A stretch of 64,000 nucleotides of DNA from Himantopus leucocephalus (taxonomy: Eukaryota > Chordata > Aves > Charadriiformes > Recurvirostridae). Of this stretch, positions 1 to 13,010 are shown one piece after another (within the stretch, counting starts at the first letter, position 1; the number at the start of each line of letters is the position of its first letter). The DNA lies in the NCBI GenBank assembly GCA_003993805.1, contig RSEF01000004.1, positions 11,634,846 through 11,698,845 of the forward strand, written 5' to 3'. The position numbers and the translations under genes are program-made. A model generated the notes under the pieces. It did not search any database. It was not told the origin of the DNA and worked only from the letters and a program-made list of their open reading frames with translations.

Positions 1-3000
1 CAAATACTGCTTACAAAAACAACTTGGTTTAGAAATAAAAGAAATTCTCTCATAAAATATAAAGGAAGGACCACTTTGATTTTTCATATCAGATAATTAA
101 AACTACTTTATTCACTCGCAGGTGACATCAACAGCACGTGCACTGAATGGTTCACTTTAATCAATGGGACTACTTCTAGAACATGGTACTATTTAGTATA
201 TTATTGTGTCTATGAACAAACAAACTCAACAAAACGATAGTGTTTGGTGGAACTGAAGTGCCCAATGGCAAAGGCACTTTTTTATCTTTTTGAAGAAGGA
301 TTAAGGTAAAATTTGTAGACTCGCTGAGCCAAAACCCGTGTTGGCTCTGTGAACCTAAAAAGCTCTTACGGTGATCATTTGTCTTTTCCTGTGTACCTCC
401 AGACACCTGGAGGCTTAGCTTGGCTGTAATCCCATAACTAATTTGAGCAGAAATTCCTTGACTCCAGCAATCTCTCATTTAATATGGGTTTTAGTTTTAC
501 TAAAATTTTTTCATCTGCATTAGTTCACTTTTTCACTGCTTGAAGAGAAGAGTCAGATCCCCAGAGCTAAACTTGCATGTTAAACTATGCATTAGACATA
601 TGCTTTTGTTATTTAAATATATACTACCTGAACATTCCTCTTAGAAAGAATAACCTTGTTTTTTCTTTTGAGTGTCTGAATGGGGTTTTCCAAAAGTAAC
701 TACGTTCTAAATATGTCTTACGTACTCCAGTCTCAAAAGAGATGCAGATACAGCAAAAAAGAAAAGCTAATTCAGTTAATAAAAATTATTAACTGTGCTG
801 CATTGACTGTGGCCAGACTGATTACACATTTAGTTTAAGGTTTTCCTTAGCATGCAGTTCCCTGTATTCAAATTGGCTTGAAAAAGGAGGGAGAATAGAA
901 AATACAGCAGGGAAGCTGATGACGTGAATGGGCTTCTTAGCATTCACATCACACAGGGCTCCGGCAAACCCCTTTCAATCTTTGTGCTTTTCATTAAATC
1001 ACTACCTGCTTTGTAGCAGCTTTTCTCAAACAGCGATTCTCTTACATTTACATAACATAAATGCTAGCAATGTGCTAAGTATCACTGTGGGATTGACATG
1101 CATAAAGGATTCTTTGATGCTATCCTTAAAAAAAATTTTACATCAGCATGAAATTCAGAAAGGAGGAGGAGCAGGCTGAGGAAGACATCAAATAAGACAA
1201 ACGGACAGTTCTGGAACATCGTGTTTGAAAAGCCAACTCTTTTGGAAAGATATAGCTGGGTCTGTGCAATATACTTTGTTACCCCGTAGAAAGCATTGGC
1301 CTAGAATGCTGATCATTTTCAAAAGCAGAAGATGCAAAGAGCAAACGAACATCAAAATAAAACAGAAAATCTTTCCTCAACCAGCCAATAAATGTAGGCA
1401 CCACTAAGAAGAATTACAGCAAAATGAAAAATCTTCTGCCATAGCCATAGAACACCCTGGATGATACAAAAGCTCTAACTGTCATCATCTTTAGCCTTCC
1501 TTTCTAATGTTCCTTTTTTTGCAAGGAACTACTCAATTTTTAGGCAGAAAATTATTCTTACAGGAGAGCACATCTCCTCAGCCAAACTTCCAGTATTCCT
1601 TTCTACACTGAGAATCTAACACTTTATCACAAATTCCAACCTTGAATTCTGTAACCTAAACAGGTATTTAATTACAGAGTTTGATACGTTTTGCCTGGGA
1701 TGCCACCCTTGAAATCACAGCAGTAGCTGTAGCCCCCAGGCCACGTGGACGCAGGAAAGGAGACACATGCGAGATCTGCATGCCTTTTTTGAAGTGACAC
1801 AGTTATGCTAGTGGTAAAACAGAGCCAGGAAACTTTGTTCTCAGGGCAAGGATATCACATTATTTTCACATTTCCAGTGAACAATATTTTTTATCACCAT
1901 TGAGAAGGTGAAAATAATAGTTTCCTTGTGCATTAATTATAGGTGTGGAACTTCCAGAACTAAAGCCATGGGTAACGTCCAAAACCAAGGATTTCAGGGG
2001 TACATTGCTTAATATTGCTAAGAAACTTCTCACTTGTTTCATTCTCTTATTTCCCATCTTAAAACACGGAAGTGGAGAACTGCCTCTTCCTAAGCAGTCC
2101 TACACTGGATACTACATATTTGTTTTAGCAATTTAATAGAGTAAAAATCCTTCACTTAATTTTCTTTCAGGTCTGCACTGCACAGACCTTTACGGCAAAA
2201 AAAAAACGCACTCAGTGTTAGGCATTAACTGAGTATGTAAAGTTTGCTAATATCTCTCTTGGTACTCTCTGCATTATAGATTTTAATTAGTTTATGAATC
2301 TAGAGAAAGCACTTTTTTTGTGTTTCAGTTCAAAACAGGCTACCCAGCCTATCTCTTTATTTAATTGAAGAAGTGCATATAATATTTTTTTCCTTTTGCT
2401 GTAATAAATATATTGGAAATGATTACTGTTTCACAAAAACTACAGCTGTCTGCCCTACCATGTGATGATACCTCTGAGTCATAAGAAAACTCCAGGCAAT
2501 CCCCTGTGTTTCTTCATACGCTTTACGATACCTCTAATCACAGAATAGATTTTATAGGAATTTCCATCATATATCTCCCTCTTGATTCTATTTTTTCCTG
2601 GCTGATGTAATCTCACATGCTTCCTTTGCTCTTTGTAGGTAACAGAGAAGAAGAGAAAGAAGAGCGAGAAATTATTCTGTCACTTTTTTCCAAGTTTCTA
2701 TCGTTTGTCCGCCCTTCCACTAATGGTTGTTACAAAATTAAAAGGCATGGTTAGGATGTGGAACACTAATACGTTACATCTGAGTTACACAATTTTTGCT
2801 TCAGTTTTGAATTTCTAACCAACCGCTCTATGTTAAGTGTTCCATCAGGAGAAAATTAAGTAAGCAGTTAAGGAGAAAGAAAAGGAATAACATTATAACA
2901 AATTTGATTCCATAAGACATTCTTTTTGTTTATCTTACATACATAGAGTTGCAAGGGCTCATTTCTCAGTACATTTTGTCTCAGAAGACTGGATGCTTCA

Positions 3001-4094
3001 AACACAGGAAACTGTGTCCCAAAATACTGCCTAAATGCAGACTGATGTTGATGTTCTCTTTCTAAAATGTCTGATCTTGCTCATCCTGAATTCAGTAGCT
3101 GAATTCAGTCTCCTAAGGAGCTCAGCTGATGCTGAATCAACTCTTGTAATCACCAGCTCATAAAGGTCTTCAGAAATGCACAAAAGTCTGAAGTCACACA
3201 ACTTTTCCATTGGACCAAGGCAGGAATGTCATGAAAGGCAAAGTTTGAATGAGAACAGAACCTAATAAAAACATGTGGTTGCTCTGATAGGTAAATACAT
3301 AAATTATAAATGGCATCTCCACTTTGCAAAAGAGGACTGCTATTATAAGCATCATAAAAGTGATACCACAAAGCTCTAGGGAGCAACCAGAGCAGAAATC
3401 AATACATGCAGCAAGTGGGCTTTTATGAAAGGAGTTGCTAAAAGAAATTACAGAAGGATCATGAGGGCAGGCACAGATAAACAACTGCTGTACAATCAGA
3501 AAAAAAGTGGATTTGAAATATCAAAGAACAAGACCTCTCAGAGATAGTAGAGTATCTGCATACTGGAGTTGGACTTCTCTGATGGTTCTTTCGGACACTT
3601 GTGTTTGTCCCTTCTGATAGATGACAACTACATGGAAGGTCAGTTCAGAAAAAATGAAAGAATGTAGTTTTCTGTGTAGGTTTTACAGATAGGTCTTTTC
3701 CCAAATCTTAAAGGCTCCCAACTGACTGTATCATTTATCAATTCTGGAAGAAAAACAACAGATTTAAAGGTAACCTTCAGTACAATAATAATCCAGCTGT
3801 ATGCTTTTCTGTGAAACACTGGCTGGGAAAACAGTGTTGTTTACTTCAGATACATCTGGTGCACTGTTGTGGTCAGTAGCTTACTGTGGATCTACATCAT
3901 CTCACTGTGGTGTTAATTCTTGAATTAATTGGGCTTAATTGGGAACAGTCATAATTCAAAAAAGTACTCAAGTGGCACAGAGGAACTGCATCACTGGAGC
4001 CCAGTAGCTACGTCCCTACTGCATTACTAGCGTGCCTGTCAGCAACATTCAAGTGTCAGACCTACACAGACTGGCTCACTAGCTGGAGTTTGGA

Positions 4095-4185
4095 GCATCT
4101 GGTCATCAAAGTATTTTCAGCAGTTGTGGAATAAGCGTGNGCATCTGGTCATCAAAGTACTTTCAGCAGTTGTGGAATAAGCATG
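4095..4185. repeat. Direct duplication across a single-N joint (N at 4140)
   Basis: A 45-base segment (4095-4139) is repeated immediately after the single N (4141-4185) with two differences, both transitions. The joint sits exactly between the copies, which is what appears when two overlapping contigs or haplotypes are abutted instead of merged. Probably an assembly artefact; a true tandem duplication is possible but less likely. Confidence 0.85.
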
Positions 4186-5106
4186 GTTATTATTTAGTAA
4201 TACATTTACTACAGAATATGAATGGTGAGATCCTCAAAAGAGCTTGGGATCATCTAAGAGAAATATGTTCCAGAAGCTTTTATGACTGCAGTCTTCGTGT
4301 AAATGGGATCTTTAATTGCCTCAGGTTTTGATGCAGTCAATATATGTGGCTAAAAGTGATATCAGAATTTGCATAAGTATCTCTACCAAATTGTCCCATA
4401 ACTAACAATGATCACCAAAACTTTTTCTCCCTTACTCCTAGCTTCAGCATTTTACAGCCTCCCAATAATTCTTGTTCACATTTAATTTCACAAGTATGAT
4501 TTAGCCAATTTTCAGAATATAGACTATACCTATTTGCATGAGAAATTACCTTTCTCACCAAAAGCACTTTGCTCCAAAGAAATATCTGTTATTTAATACT
4601 CTCTTGTGGCATTTGGCTCATCTGCCTGGAAAATTAAGATTGGTTTTGCTTACAACTTAAATTCCCAGTCATCACGTTGCCAGTTTGGCAGTTATGATAA
4701 CTTTTACTGAATTAATTTCCATCTCACAAAAATCTTTTTTCCTGACTTTTTAAGCTTGTTCTGGCTGCTGGCAAGAATTCAGTAATGCTTCAGACATTAC
4801 TGTTTATTTTTTAAATAAGTTTGTCCTTTAGAAAAAAAATTTGAAGGTACATCTCATTCCTTGAACACTGTATGTAATGTTAAGTATGACAGCTGAGAGA
4901 CCTCTCTTTTCAGTTTTACGCAGTTTAAATTTGAATTTGTTTAGATGGTTCTTGACCAGTTAATTTGTGTTGACAGCTCTCAGGGTCACATTTAGTTTAT
5001 CCCCATAGGTGCCTTGTTCTGTCGGAGAATAAACTGCATTTGTCTCATCCACTTGCCTTTGATTTCCATATTTGTGTGAATAGCTTCAAAATTATAAGAC
5101 TCATAA

Positions 5107-5148
5107 GAAATAGATTAAATAAAATGTGAAATAGATTAAATAAAATGT
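5107..5148. repeat. Perfect 2 x 21-bp tandem repeat
   Basis: Two exact head-to-tail copies of a 21-base unit beginning GAAATAGATTAAAT. Only two units are present. It is simple AT-rich tandem slippage with no evidence of function. Confidence 0.9.
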
Positions 5149-5607
5149 CTGTACTTCCCTAAAGTATTGCCTGAAAGATCCCTTGATGGACAAAATGACC
5201 ATTGAGTACACCAAATGCTGAAAACTTCTGATGCTATTGCACCCTTAAAGAAGGAACATATCTTCCTTTATAACCAGTCTCAAATATTTTCATAGAAATA
5301 TTTACATTATGGCTATTGGAATATAGGGGGGGAGGGCTCAATTTGCCTAAAATTATTATAGTGCAGCATTGGAGGACATCAAGTTACTGTAAAGGAAAAA
5401 AATCAGAAACCATGTGGACTAATAGCAATTCAGTTTTGAATTTGTGTAGGCAGAAAGTGTTATGCTTACTCTCTAAAAAAATATTGAAACCTAAACTAAG
5501 CTATAAGGTCATAGAAGATCTTTGAAAAAGAGGTGCATGAGGATAACATCTTCTAATATCACAGCTGTTTGTAAAATAAAAGCAAATAATAAGTAGAGTT
5601 ACTTGAA

Positions 5608-5707
5608 NNNNNNNNNNNNNNNNNNNNNNNNNNNNNNNNNNNNNNNNNNNNNNNNNNNNNNNNNNNNNNNNNNNNNNNNNNNNNNNNNNNNNNNNNNNNN
5701 NNNNNNN
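5608..5707. other. 100-N assembly gap
   Basis: Exactly 100 unknown bases, a conventional placeholder for a gap of unknown size. AT-rich sequence continues on both sides with no compositional change. Confidence 0.99.
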
Positions 5708-8700
5708 TGACAAAAAAGGGTTTAGCTCATAGCCCTTCCAACAGTTTTCTTTAAAACACCTCTACTCCAAGAACCCAGACAGCTAGATAGTGTTTGCATC
5801 TGTAAATAAGAAAAGCTGTAAATAGCTTTAAGACATATGAGTCCCCTGAAAGTTAGTGGAGTTAAAGATCTTGCTTACATGGAACACATGAACTTCAACT
5901 CCGGTTCACACCAGCCTGAATTACACACAAAGTGAACACCTTTCACTCTTAAGCTGGAAGCGAGAGTGAGTGTACTTAATGAAGGACAATCAGTTCATAT
6001 CAAGAACACCGCAGCAAGGAAACCGTCCAGACTGTATGCCTGCATGTTTTAAGGGGGGAAAAAATAGACACTACAGAGGATAGATGTATCTGGCATTTTT
6101 CCAGAATAAAGAAGTTAGTAAAAACAGTAACATTTGCCAAAAGAAGAGAACATTAGGTAAGTATTAAGAATATTAAAAGCAAGAGAAGCAGATGCATAAT
6201 GCATGACTGTGAAAAGTGGTAGGCTTAAACAGTGGAACAGTAATCAATAAGATACTGAAAGAGTTGGCCGTAAAGGACAAAAAAAGCAAGATTACATCAT
6301 GAGGGCAAGATCTCAGCAGTGCACCTAGGGGATTCTAGCAGGATCATATTTGCAACTGGAAAAGAACACACACAGGGTTATGCAGTTAATACCTAAAATT
6401 ATACTGCTGCATTAACTTAGCCTCTGAATTGAAAAAAGAATGATATGCATAATACCGAAGGCAATCAAAGAGACAACTGTATTTAATGAAGCAATAATAA
6501 CAGCTGACAATATCTGCCTGCATAGATTGGTAACTTCTATCAAGACAAAATTTACAGAAACAACTTTCCAGCATTTCAGTACACTGTTTCTTACAATGAA
6601 TACAGAGCCATCAGGAGAGGCTATCCTAACTCAGAAACAGTTAACATTTGGGAATGAACTGAAGAACTAAAGCTAAGTCACAAAGGAAAAATGATCTTGA
6701 TGTATTTTATTTCCAGCAGGCACAGTGATTAACATAAAAACCTTAAAATGAGAGGCAGCGTGTTAAAAACCACATTAATTCTTCAGGGATTTACATGCCA
6801 CCAACTGTAAATGCATGCTGGTTTACACCAGCTAAAGAGGACTACATTTTTCACAAGCAGCTACACATCTTCAGGATCAGTTCCTGTGGAAAGTAAATTC
6901 TGAAAATTGTCTGGATTAGTTTAAACACTCTTAATGGTAGGGTTTTTAACCTGGAGTATTTTGACAGTCTAATTAAGGAAAAACCGTGTGTATGCGTCTA
7001 CCTAGAGATCTGATGGGGGAAGGAAGAATAACCTCTGAAAGGGTAACGAAACAATGAAAACATGATGACCCACCTGTATGCTGGGTGGAGTCGGTGCCTC
7101 TGAATATGCCACTGAAACACCCAGAATTGCACATCTGCCTCTGAACTCAGATCCTAACTCATTTAGATGGTTTTGGAATTTTACTTTGTTCTTCTAATGA
7201 ATTTTCAGGCTTGAAGGCTATTTACAAGATTTCTGATATTCGTACTACGCTGAAGGTACCAGATCTTGGTGATGGAAGCTTGAAATCTGACAAGGATAGT
7301 CCCTAGGAAATAATACGGTCTTTTGTTTTGTTTGTCTAGTACATTAGTGGAAACGGGGAATTATTGCAACCACTGACACAAAAGCAAGATGTGACTGTAA
7401 TTTTTACATAAAGTATCAAAGGGAGGAGTGGAAACCCACAAAAGGAGGTGGAGCGGATGGAGTCTACGCTGATCTTTTTTGTCAGCTTTCCAGGTAGAGT
7501 CAGTGAATGAGTTCTGAACAGTCTCAATCTCAGCAGAGAAATGACTCATTGCGCTGACTTCTCTTAAGACTACAGAAAGAAAAGCATGCAGGCTGGCTTT
7601 TCAAACGTATTTCCATGAGAGATGCTATGAACGAATTATATGAAGACGTACCTACTAAGCTTCATTTGGATCCTTTAGTCCGACTTGATAAGGTGCATCT
7701 GTTTAGATAGCTTTCACAGGATATTTAAATTCAGTCCAATGGGTTACACATGAAAATTGCTTGCAACAGCCCTGTCACATCATAGTGGTTCAGGAGCCAG
7801 TCTCAAAATGAGGCAGTGGCTAGCAATCGGTAACTTGATCAGGGATATTTGCCTGAAATGTGTTTCACAGGTCGCACTACCATTATTATATATTATACAT
7901 TTTTTCTTTCCTTTTGTTGTAATAAAATGACCCACAGGCTCTAACAATTTAGAGGTTTGGGCCTAAATCCCCAATACTGCATTTGAATAGATCTTTTTAG
8001 TTGACAGAGCTTAAGGTGGCATAGCTTGCAGGACCTTGGTTATTACAGGTAACAAGGACAGTATTATTTGCCATATCCTAATGAGTACTTATATAAAAAG
8101 TTAGGAATAAATGACGATCAGCATGTGCAACAACAGAGGGCCTGTTGAAAAAAGAGAACTAGAGCTAAGAAAAGTAAAGCAAAATAAAATACTGAATTAA
8201 TGGCAATTTTAAAAAAATTGTTTCATAAACAATTTAATACTTAATCTCATAAAAAACCCAAATGCTACAACATGATAATAAGGCCAATGTTCTTTAGTCA
8301 ATAATTGCTTAAATTTACAAGTACACATAAGCAACTCCCTTGAATAATGCTGAATTTAGAAAGACCTTCTCTGGGTTAAATCATCTTTATGGAATAGGGT
8401 AGAAGAAATTATGAAAATGATGACTATAACTCATTGTCCTGAGTCAAATAATGTTTGCTTCTGCTAAATGCAGACAAAAAGTTTGGTGAAAAAGTATTAC
8501 TTTTGATTTGATATACATACAAATAGTTAACTAGGATCACATTGATAACACAAAGTTAGAGTTCTGTGGTTTTAACATCAGACTAAAACTACACAGCAGC
8601 AATGAAAGCAAAAACTATTAGAGGTCAGTTTTCAGATAGTAGACTTACTTTCTTCAGTTGCAAATAACTGAAGGAATAAAATTATACATATAATTATCTT

Positions 8701-11700
8701 TGACCGCAAAAAATGAGACTAAGTTAGGGGCAGCGTGAAAGCCTGGCCCAGTGATAATTCTATAATATGCAGTTCTGATATATGGATTTATGAAACTTGG
8801 CAAAGAAAATTAGTTCTAAAGAGTCACAATAAATTTAAGCATAATAGAATAGTTGATAGTTCTCTAACATGACATTCCTTTTTTGAATTCTTTTTTCTTT
8901 ACAACTAGTTATTTATTCCTACAGTGCACTGGTTCAGGTGCAAGGGTAGAAAAGGAAAGCAAAACAAGAACATCAATCAAATAATGTGTCTGTATTTAAA
9001 ACTATATATATACAATTTGGTCCTAGGTATCATTTTCTGATAAACTCAACTTATATAAAATATTTCATTTAGTTGTGTATATATGCATGCCTCCACCCCC
9101 TAAGCAGTTTATACTTGTGTAAGAGTTCATAAAACTTGTTTCTTCAAGAAATATTATATTTTCTGCAGGAAAATTGCTTTCAAATTTAAGTAGGAAAACA
9201 CAAATTCCATGATAGATGTGCTCTTAATGATATAACTTAATATTTAGTACCTAAAAACTAGAGATCAAACCATTTATTTACATTTTACACGTATACTATA
9301 TAGAATAATATTTCATTCATTCTTCCCTGGAATAAAAAAATTAGAGATGAGTGCCACTTCCATGAATGGTCATTTAAATACTTTGTCACACTGCATTCAG
9401 TCAACGCAAGCATAGTATCGATACTGCAGTTTAAAATCAGACAGGCTTTGTAAAATAAAATTTTCTTCTTCAAACTTAAATTTTATTTTATATAACAGCA
9501 TAATTTAGAAGAACACATTTTGGAAAACAGGCAGAGTCTGTGCCAGATTGGCACAAAATGGCTTCTAAGAACAATGACATTACTGTTGAGTAGAAAGATT
9601 GTTTCTTTTTTACCCGGATCCAAAAATGTGAACTTCAAATTTTAGGTCTTCAGTTATGACCTCAGGATTGTGCCAATGAGAACACATATGGATGATATGG
9701 CAATGACTCTGTGAAGTACTCCATAAAAAAAAATAAATCAATAATTGTGAAATTGTCTCGCTGCTTGGAAGATACTATTAACTTGAACTTCAATGTTTTC
9801 TGTAAAGTCCTTGGCCATGGAAAAACTATCAAAATTATTTAGCAGATGATGTCTTCTTTTCGTAAAACTAGTGGAGAAGTAAGATTAAATATGTCTTTAC
9901 TATTTTTGATAATGTCAGTTACTATTCCATCTAGTTACTCCTGACAGCATATAAATATTTAATAACACTCAAAACGTAAGCTGTCTGGATAGAAGGACCA
10001 ACATAACTATATAAGCGTGAATTGAGTACTAAGCTACCCAGTCTTTGGAAACAGTCTTGCAATAAACCTAATTCAGTCAGATAATGCAGTCATGCCTTAT
10101 TGATAACTTGCATAGTCATATCCATGTCAGAAACAAAATTAATATCCTTAGAATTGAGCAACCAAAGGACATATTTCTTGGATTCCTGCAAAGATACATT
10201 TATATGTGTGTGTGCATTCTTATATCTCAATAGTGCCGTACATATTTTTGTTGACAGAGATTAATACACATACTCCTGTGATTTGATCATGTCAAATGTT
10301 TTATCTTCTTGCTTTTAAATTAAGCAGATTCAATTATAGACATGCTAGCACAATCTGAACTGATCCACAGTCAACTATGTTTGTATTTATCTAAGTTGCC
10401 CACCATCATCTTTAGTGTGCAGGAACAATGACTATTTTCAGTTTTTACCTTTCTCTTTCCAGTACAATTCTTCCACGTAAGAGAAATGGGATGCTTCTGT
10501 CTTTTCCTTTTCTATTTGATAAATTCTATTCTCCTGAGCTTCCTTCTCCCAAAATAATCTGAAACCAAATGAAATCAAAGCAAGTGAAACATAAAAACAG
10601 TGTGTAGGTCTCTATCTTATTTGCCTAGCTCTATTTTCTATCCATCTTGTACCTTTTTGAGTTTTTAAGCAGTATTCAAAAAATCCAAGGAAAAGAAAAC
10701 CCATGTTAAGAGTCTGACAGCATCTCTGCACCACACTGAAGTAGGTTGCTGAATGGCACTCACCTACCAGCCATTACATTTTCATAAATCTGTCCATAAT
10801 ATCTACCCAGCATGTCATAAATGTTAAAATTGGACAAATTCTAATTAAAAAGGCTTGGTTATTTTTTTTGGTGTGAATTTTCTTCTCAAAAACAGATTTT
10901 GTTTTGATTCTCTCAGGCTTTAGAAGAGGATATGTCTATGTGCGATTGTCCTACTTCAAATATACAACCAAAATTACTTGGCTCCAAGAAACCATATTTT
11001 AACGATAATGTTGCACAATAGGTCCCAGACTAACACTGAGTTGCGCTCAGGAAATACAAGCAATCTGCTGTTGAAGTATACATGCCTTAAAGATCCAATA
11101 TCCTAAGCATATAGAAACATTTCAGAGCAGAAGAGAGCCTGAAGATTATGAACCAGTTCTCCCTGCAGCCTCCAGAAAGCTGGTCTGAAAAGGACTCAAA
11201 AGTCTCTTTGATCTCCAATACATGGAGCAACCTGTTAGGGGATGGTTCTGTAAAACTCTGTTTTTTCACTACCACCTCCAGCTCTTTTTGCAAAAGCAGC
11301 AGCACACATCACTGATTAAATAACACACTTGGACATTTAGTTAATTGTCTAGGCCTCCAAGATAAAAAAAAAAATTGCTTGAGTATAAGTTGCTCCTGAT
11401 TTTTATATGGATGTCAGGTATGTGATAGTGGACTTTTTGTGTGGATATAAAACATAATTTTCATTAAATAATTTACATTTTAAAAAAAATATAATATTGC
11501 ACACAATGCACATTATGCTTACAGCAACAAGATGATGTCAAGAAAAGACACTTCAAATATATAATTCTAATATGAATCCCTATGGCCTCAGCATGCTTTT
11601 CCTTAAGATTTTCATTCCTAAATAACCTATTAATGCAAACAACCTCTATGCATTTTGCTGTGCTAAAATATACTGTAAAGGACATGGAAAATACAATAGA

Positions 11701-11799
11701 GAGTATACTTAAGAAAACATAATGCTGTTTAGAAACTTTATTGCTCCATAAGTAATTCCTGCCTTCCACAGTTAATTTCATTTCCCTATTCAGAGAGAA
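5708..11799. other. AT-rich non-coding tract, no gene seen
   Basis: Continues the AT-rich landscape. The open frames are short and overlapping and none resembles a protein family I know. A GT donor-like GTAAGTATT at about 6155 follows an acceptor-like TTTTTCCAG about 50 bases upstream, but the enclosed segment is too short and AT-rich to call an exon. One possible palindromic-repeat fragment near 6.8 kb is listed separately. Confidence 0.65.
6797..6840. repeat. Possible fragment of an ancient palindromic amniote repeat
   Basis: Contains GGTTTACACCAGCTAAAGA preceded by an inverted CTGTAAAT. From memory this resembles the GTTTACACCAGCTGAGGATCTGG end of a palindromic repeat common in turtle and crocodile genomes and surviving as relics in birds. 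The match is short, so family and boundaries are tentative. A nearby stretch (about 5840-5935), with TTAGTGGAGTT and TTCACACCAGCC, could be a related piece. Confidence 0.3.
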
Positions 11800-12156
11800 G
11801 GGACCACCGGAGCAATTCCATGAGGCCGAAGGCACGCCTGTCGNGAGGGACCACCGGAGCGATTCCACGAGGCCGAAGGCACGCCTGTCGTGGTAGTCGT
11901 GGCCTCAAACCAGGACAACGCCTCTCTGAAATGCAGCAATATTTCTGTGCCATGTCCCCCCGGGACGTGGGGAAATGGAGGCCTGCACCTTCACCAGCCN
12001 AAGGGACCACCGGAGCAATTCCATGAGGCCGAAGGCACGCCTGTCGTGGTTGTCGTGGCCTCAAACCAGGACAACGCCTCTCTGAAATACAGCAATATTT
12101 CTGTGCCATGTCCCCCCCGGGACGTGGGGAAATGGAGGCCTGCACCTTCACCAGCC
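11800..12156. repeat. GC-rich 153-154 bp unit in 2.3 copies split by two single-N joints
   Basis: The unit begins GGGACCACCGGAGC and ends CACCAGCC. A partial copy (11800-11843) is followed by an N at 11844. A full copy (11847-11999) is followed by an N at 12000, and another full copy spans 12003-12156. The copies differ by a few substitutions, mostly transitions, and by one base in a poly-C run. On the minus strand the unit contains TGTCCTGGTTTGAGGCC, which resembles the TGTCCTGGTTT start of many avian retroviral LTRs. That link is weak, and no complete LTR boundary (TG...CA with a target-site duplication) was found. The repetition coincides with contig joints, so copy number is unreliable. 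Confidence 0.7.
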
Positions 12157-13010
12157 GGACTGCTCGCAGGCAGAGTCAGGGGAGACACTGGGGGCTGCCT
12201 TACCTCCAAGGCCGCCTCAAGGGTGCGATACAGATGGCCCCAGTCACCGTGGCATTACGGGGACTTGGAGAGGAGCCTCACAGCTCTGTTTCCCCACATC
12301 AAAGGGCACATTTTGGACAGCAGCTCTGCCCTCCGTGAGGAAGAAGGAAGATGAGGAGGGGATTCCCCTCAGGGCTGCCTGTGGGACCCCCACACTGGGG
12401 ACCCCCACCCGCTCCTCAGAAAATGGCTGCTCTGTTGAAGGGTCAAACCTGCTGCCAAAGGTAGGCCCAAGGGGGCACCGGGCTGCCCCTGAGGCTGAGG
12501 TGGGAAGATGGCATGGGGGAGTGAGGCTGCGCCTCAGGAGGGCTGGCGCGGGACAGGGAAGGTGAAGGGCGCTGAATGGCGAAGTGGAAATGGAGGACTG
12601 ATGCTGTGGGAGGAGGGCACGTTTCTGGCGACGGTGTGGGCCCACTGGGCAGTACAGCTCAGAGAGAGGGTGGCGGGATGGTTGAAGAGAACAGGAATGT
12701 GAGCAAAATGGCGGAGCCTGGGGGCAAGTGAGGGCGTCGCTCTTCCCAGGCTTCCCTCAGGCTTCCTCTTTGTGGTCTGGGATTGAGGTTTGAGGGAGGA
12801 GATTCAGGTTTGTGTCTGAGGGGAAGGATGTATATATATAGATAAGCAGAAAGAATGCCAGCAAAGTGTAAGGGCCTGAGATGTGCACAAAACGAGTGGG
12901 GAGAGCAGCGTAATGAAGGGCTGTGTGGAGGAGGCTTGGACGGGGGCCTGGAGCGGGAGGGTGAGCCACTGCTGCGGGTAACATCTACGTACATGGCTAT
13001 CTATTTGTAT
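12157..13010. other. Isolated GC-rich block, unclassified (possible old retroelement or CpG-rich remnant)
   Basis: About 0.85 kb of GC-rich, purine-skewed sequence inside an AT-rich desert, continuing directly from the repeated unit. It contains AAAATGGCTGC and AAAATGGCGGAGCC motifs, several runs of G and a short TATATATATA stretch near 12831. Overlapping open frames occur in all directions (up to about 150 codons), as expected for GC-rich DNA, and none looks like a known protein. It may be an LTR or other repeat remnant, a decayed CpG island or a retrocopy; I cannot decide from sequence alone. Confidence 0.5.

Larger units (their letters stand above)
1..5607. other. AT-rich non-coding tract, no gene seen
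   Basis: AT-rich, CpG-poor sequence. All open frames are short (100 codons or fewer), overlap on both strands, have AT-driven composition and lack convincing splice sites. No RNA gene was recognised. The tract ends at a 100-N gap. It is best read as intergenic or deep intronic DNA. Confidence 0.7.

Noticed and set aside
150..182. TCAATGGGACTACTT, similar to the centre of a palindromic amniote repeat
   Set aside because: Too short, with no inverted partner nearby.
6105..6160. Possible 50-base microexon before GTAAGTATT
   Set aside because: AT-rich and Lys/Asn-rich in the open frame, with a weak acceptor context. Easily chance.
10105..10125. TTGCATAGTCA, matching the start of miR-153
   Set aside because: The match stops after 11 bases and the upstream arm does not pair to form a precursor hairpin.
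11786..12645. Several 120-154 codon frames in the GC-rich block
   Set aside because: They occur on both strands and cross single-N joints and duplicated units. They are by-products of GC-rich repeated sequence.
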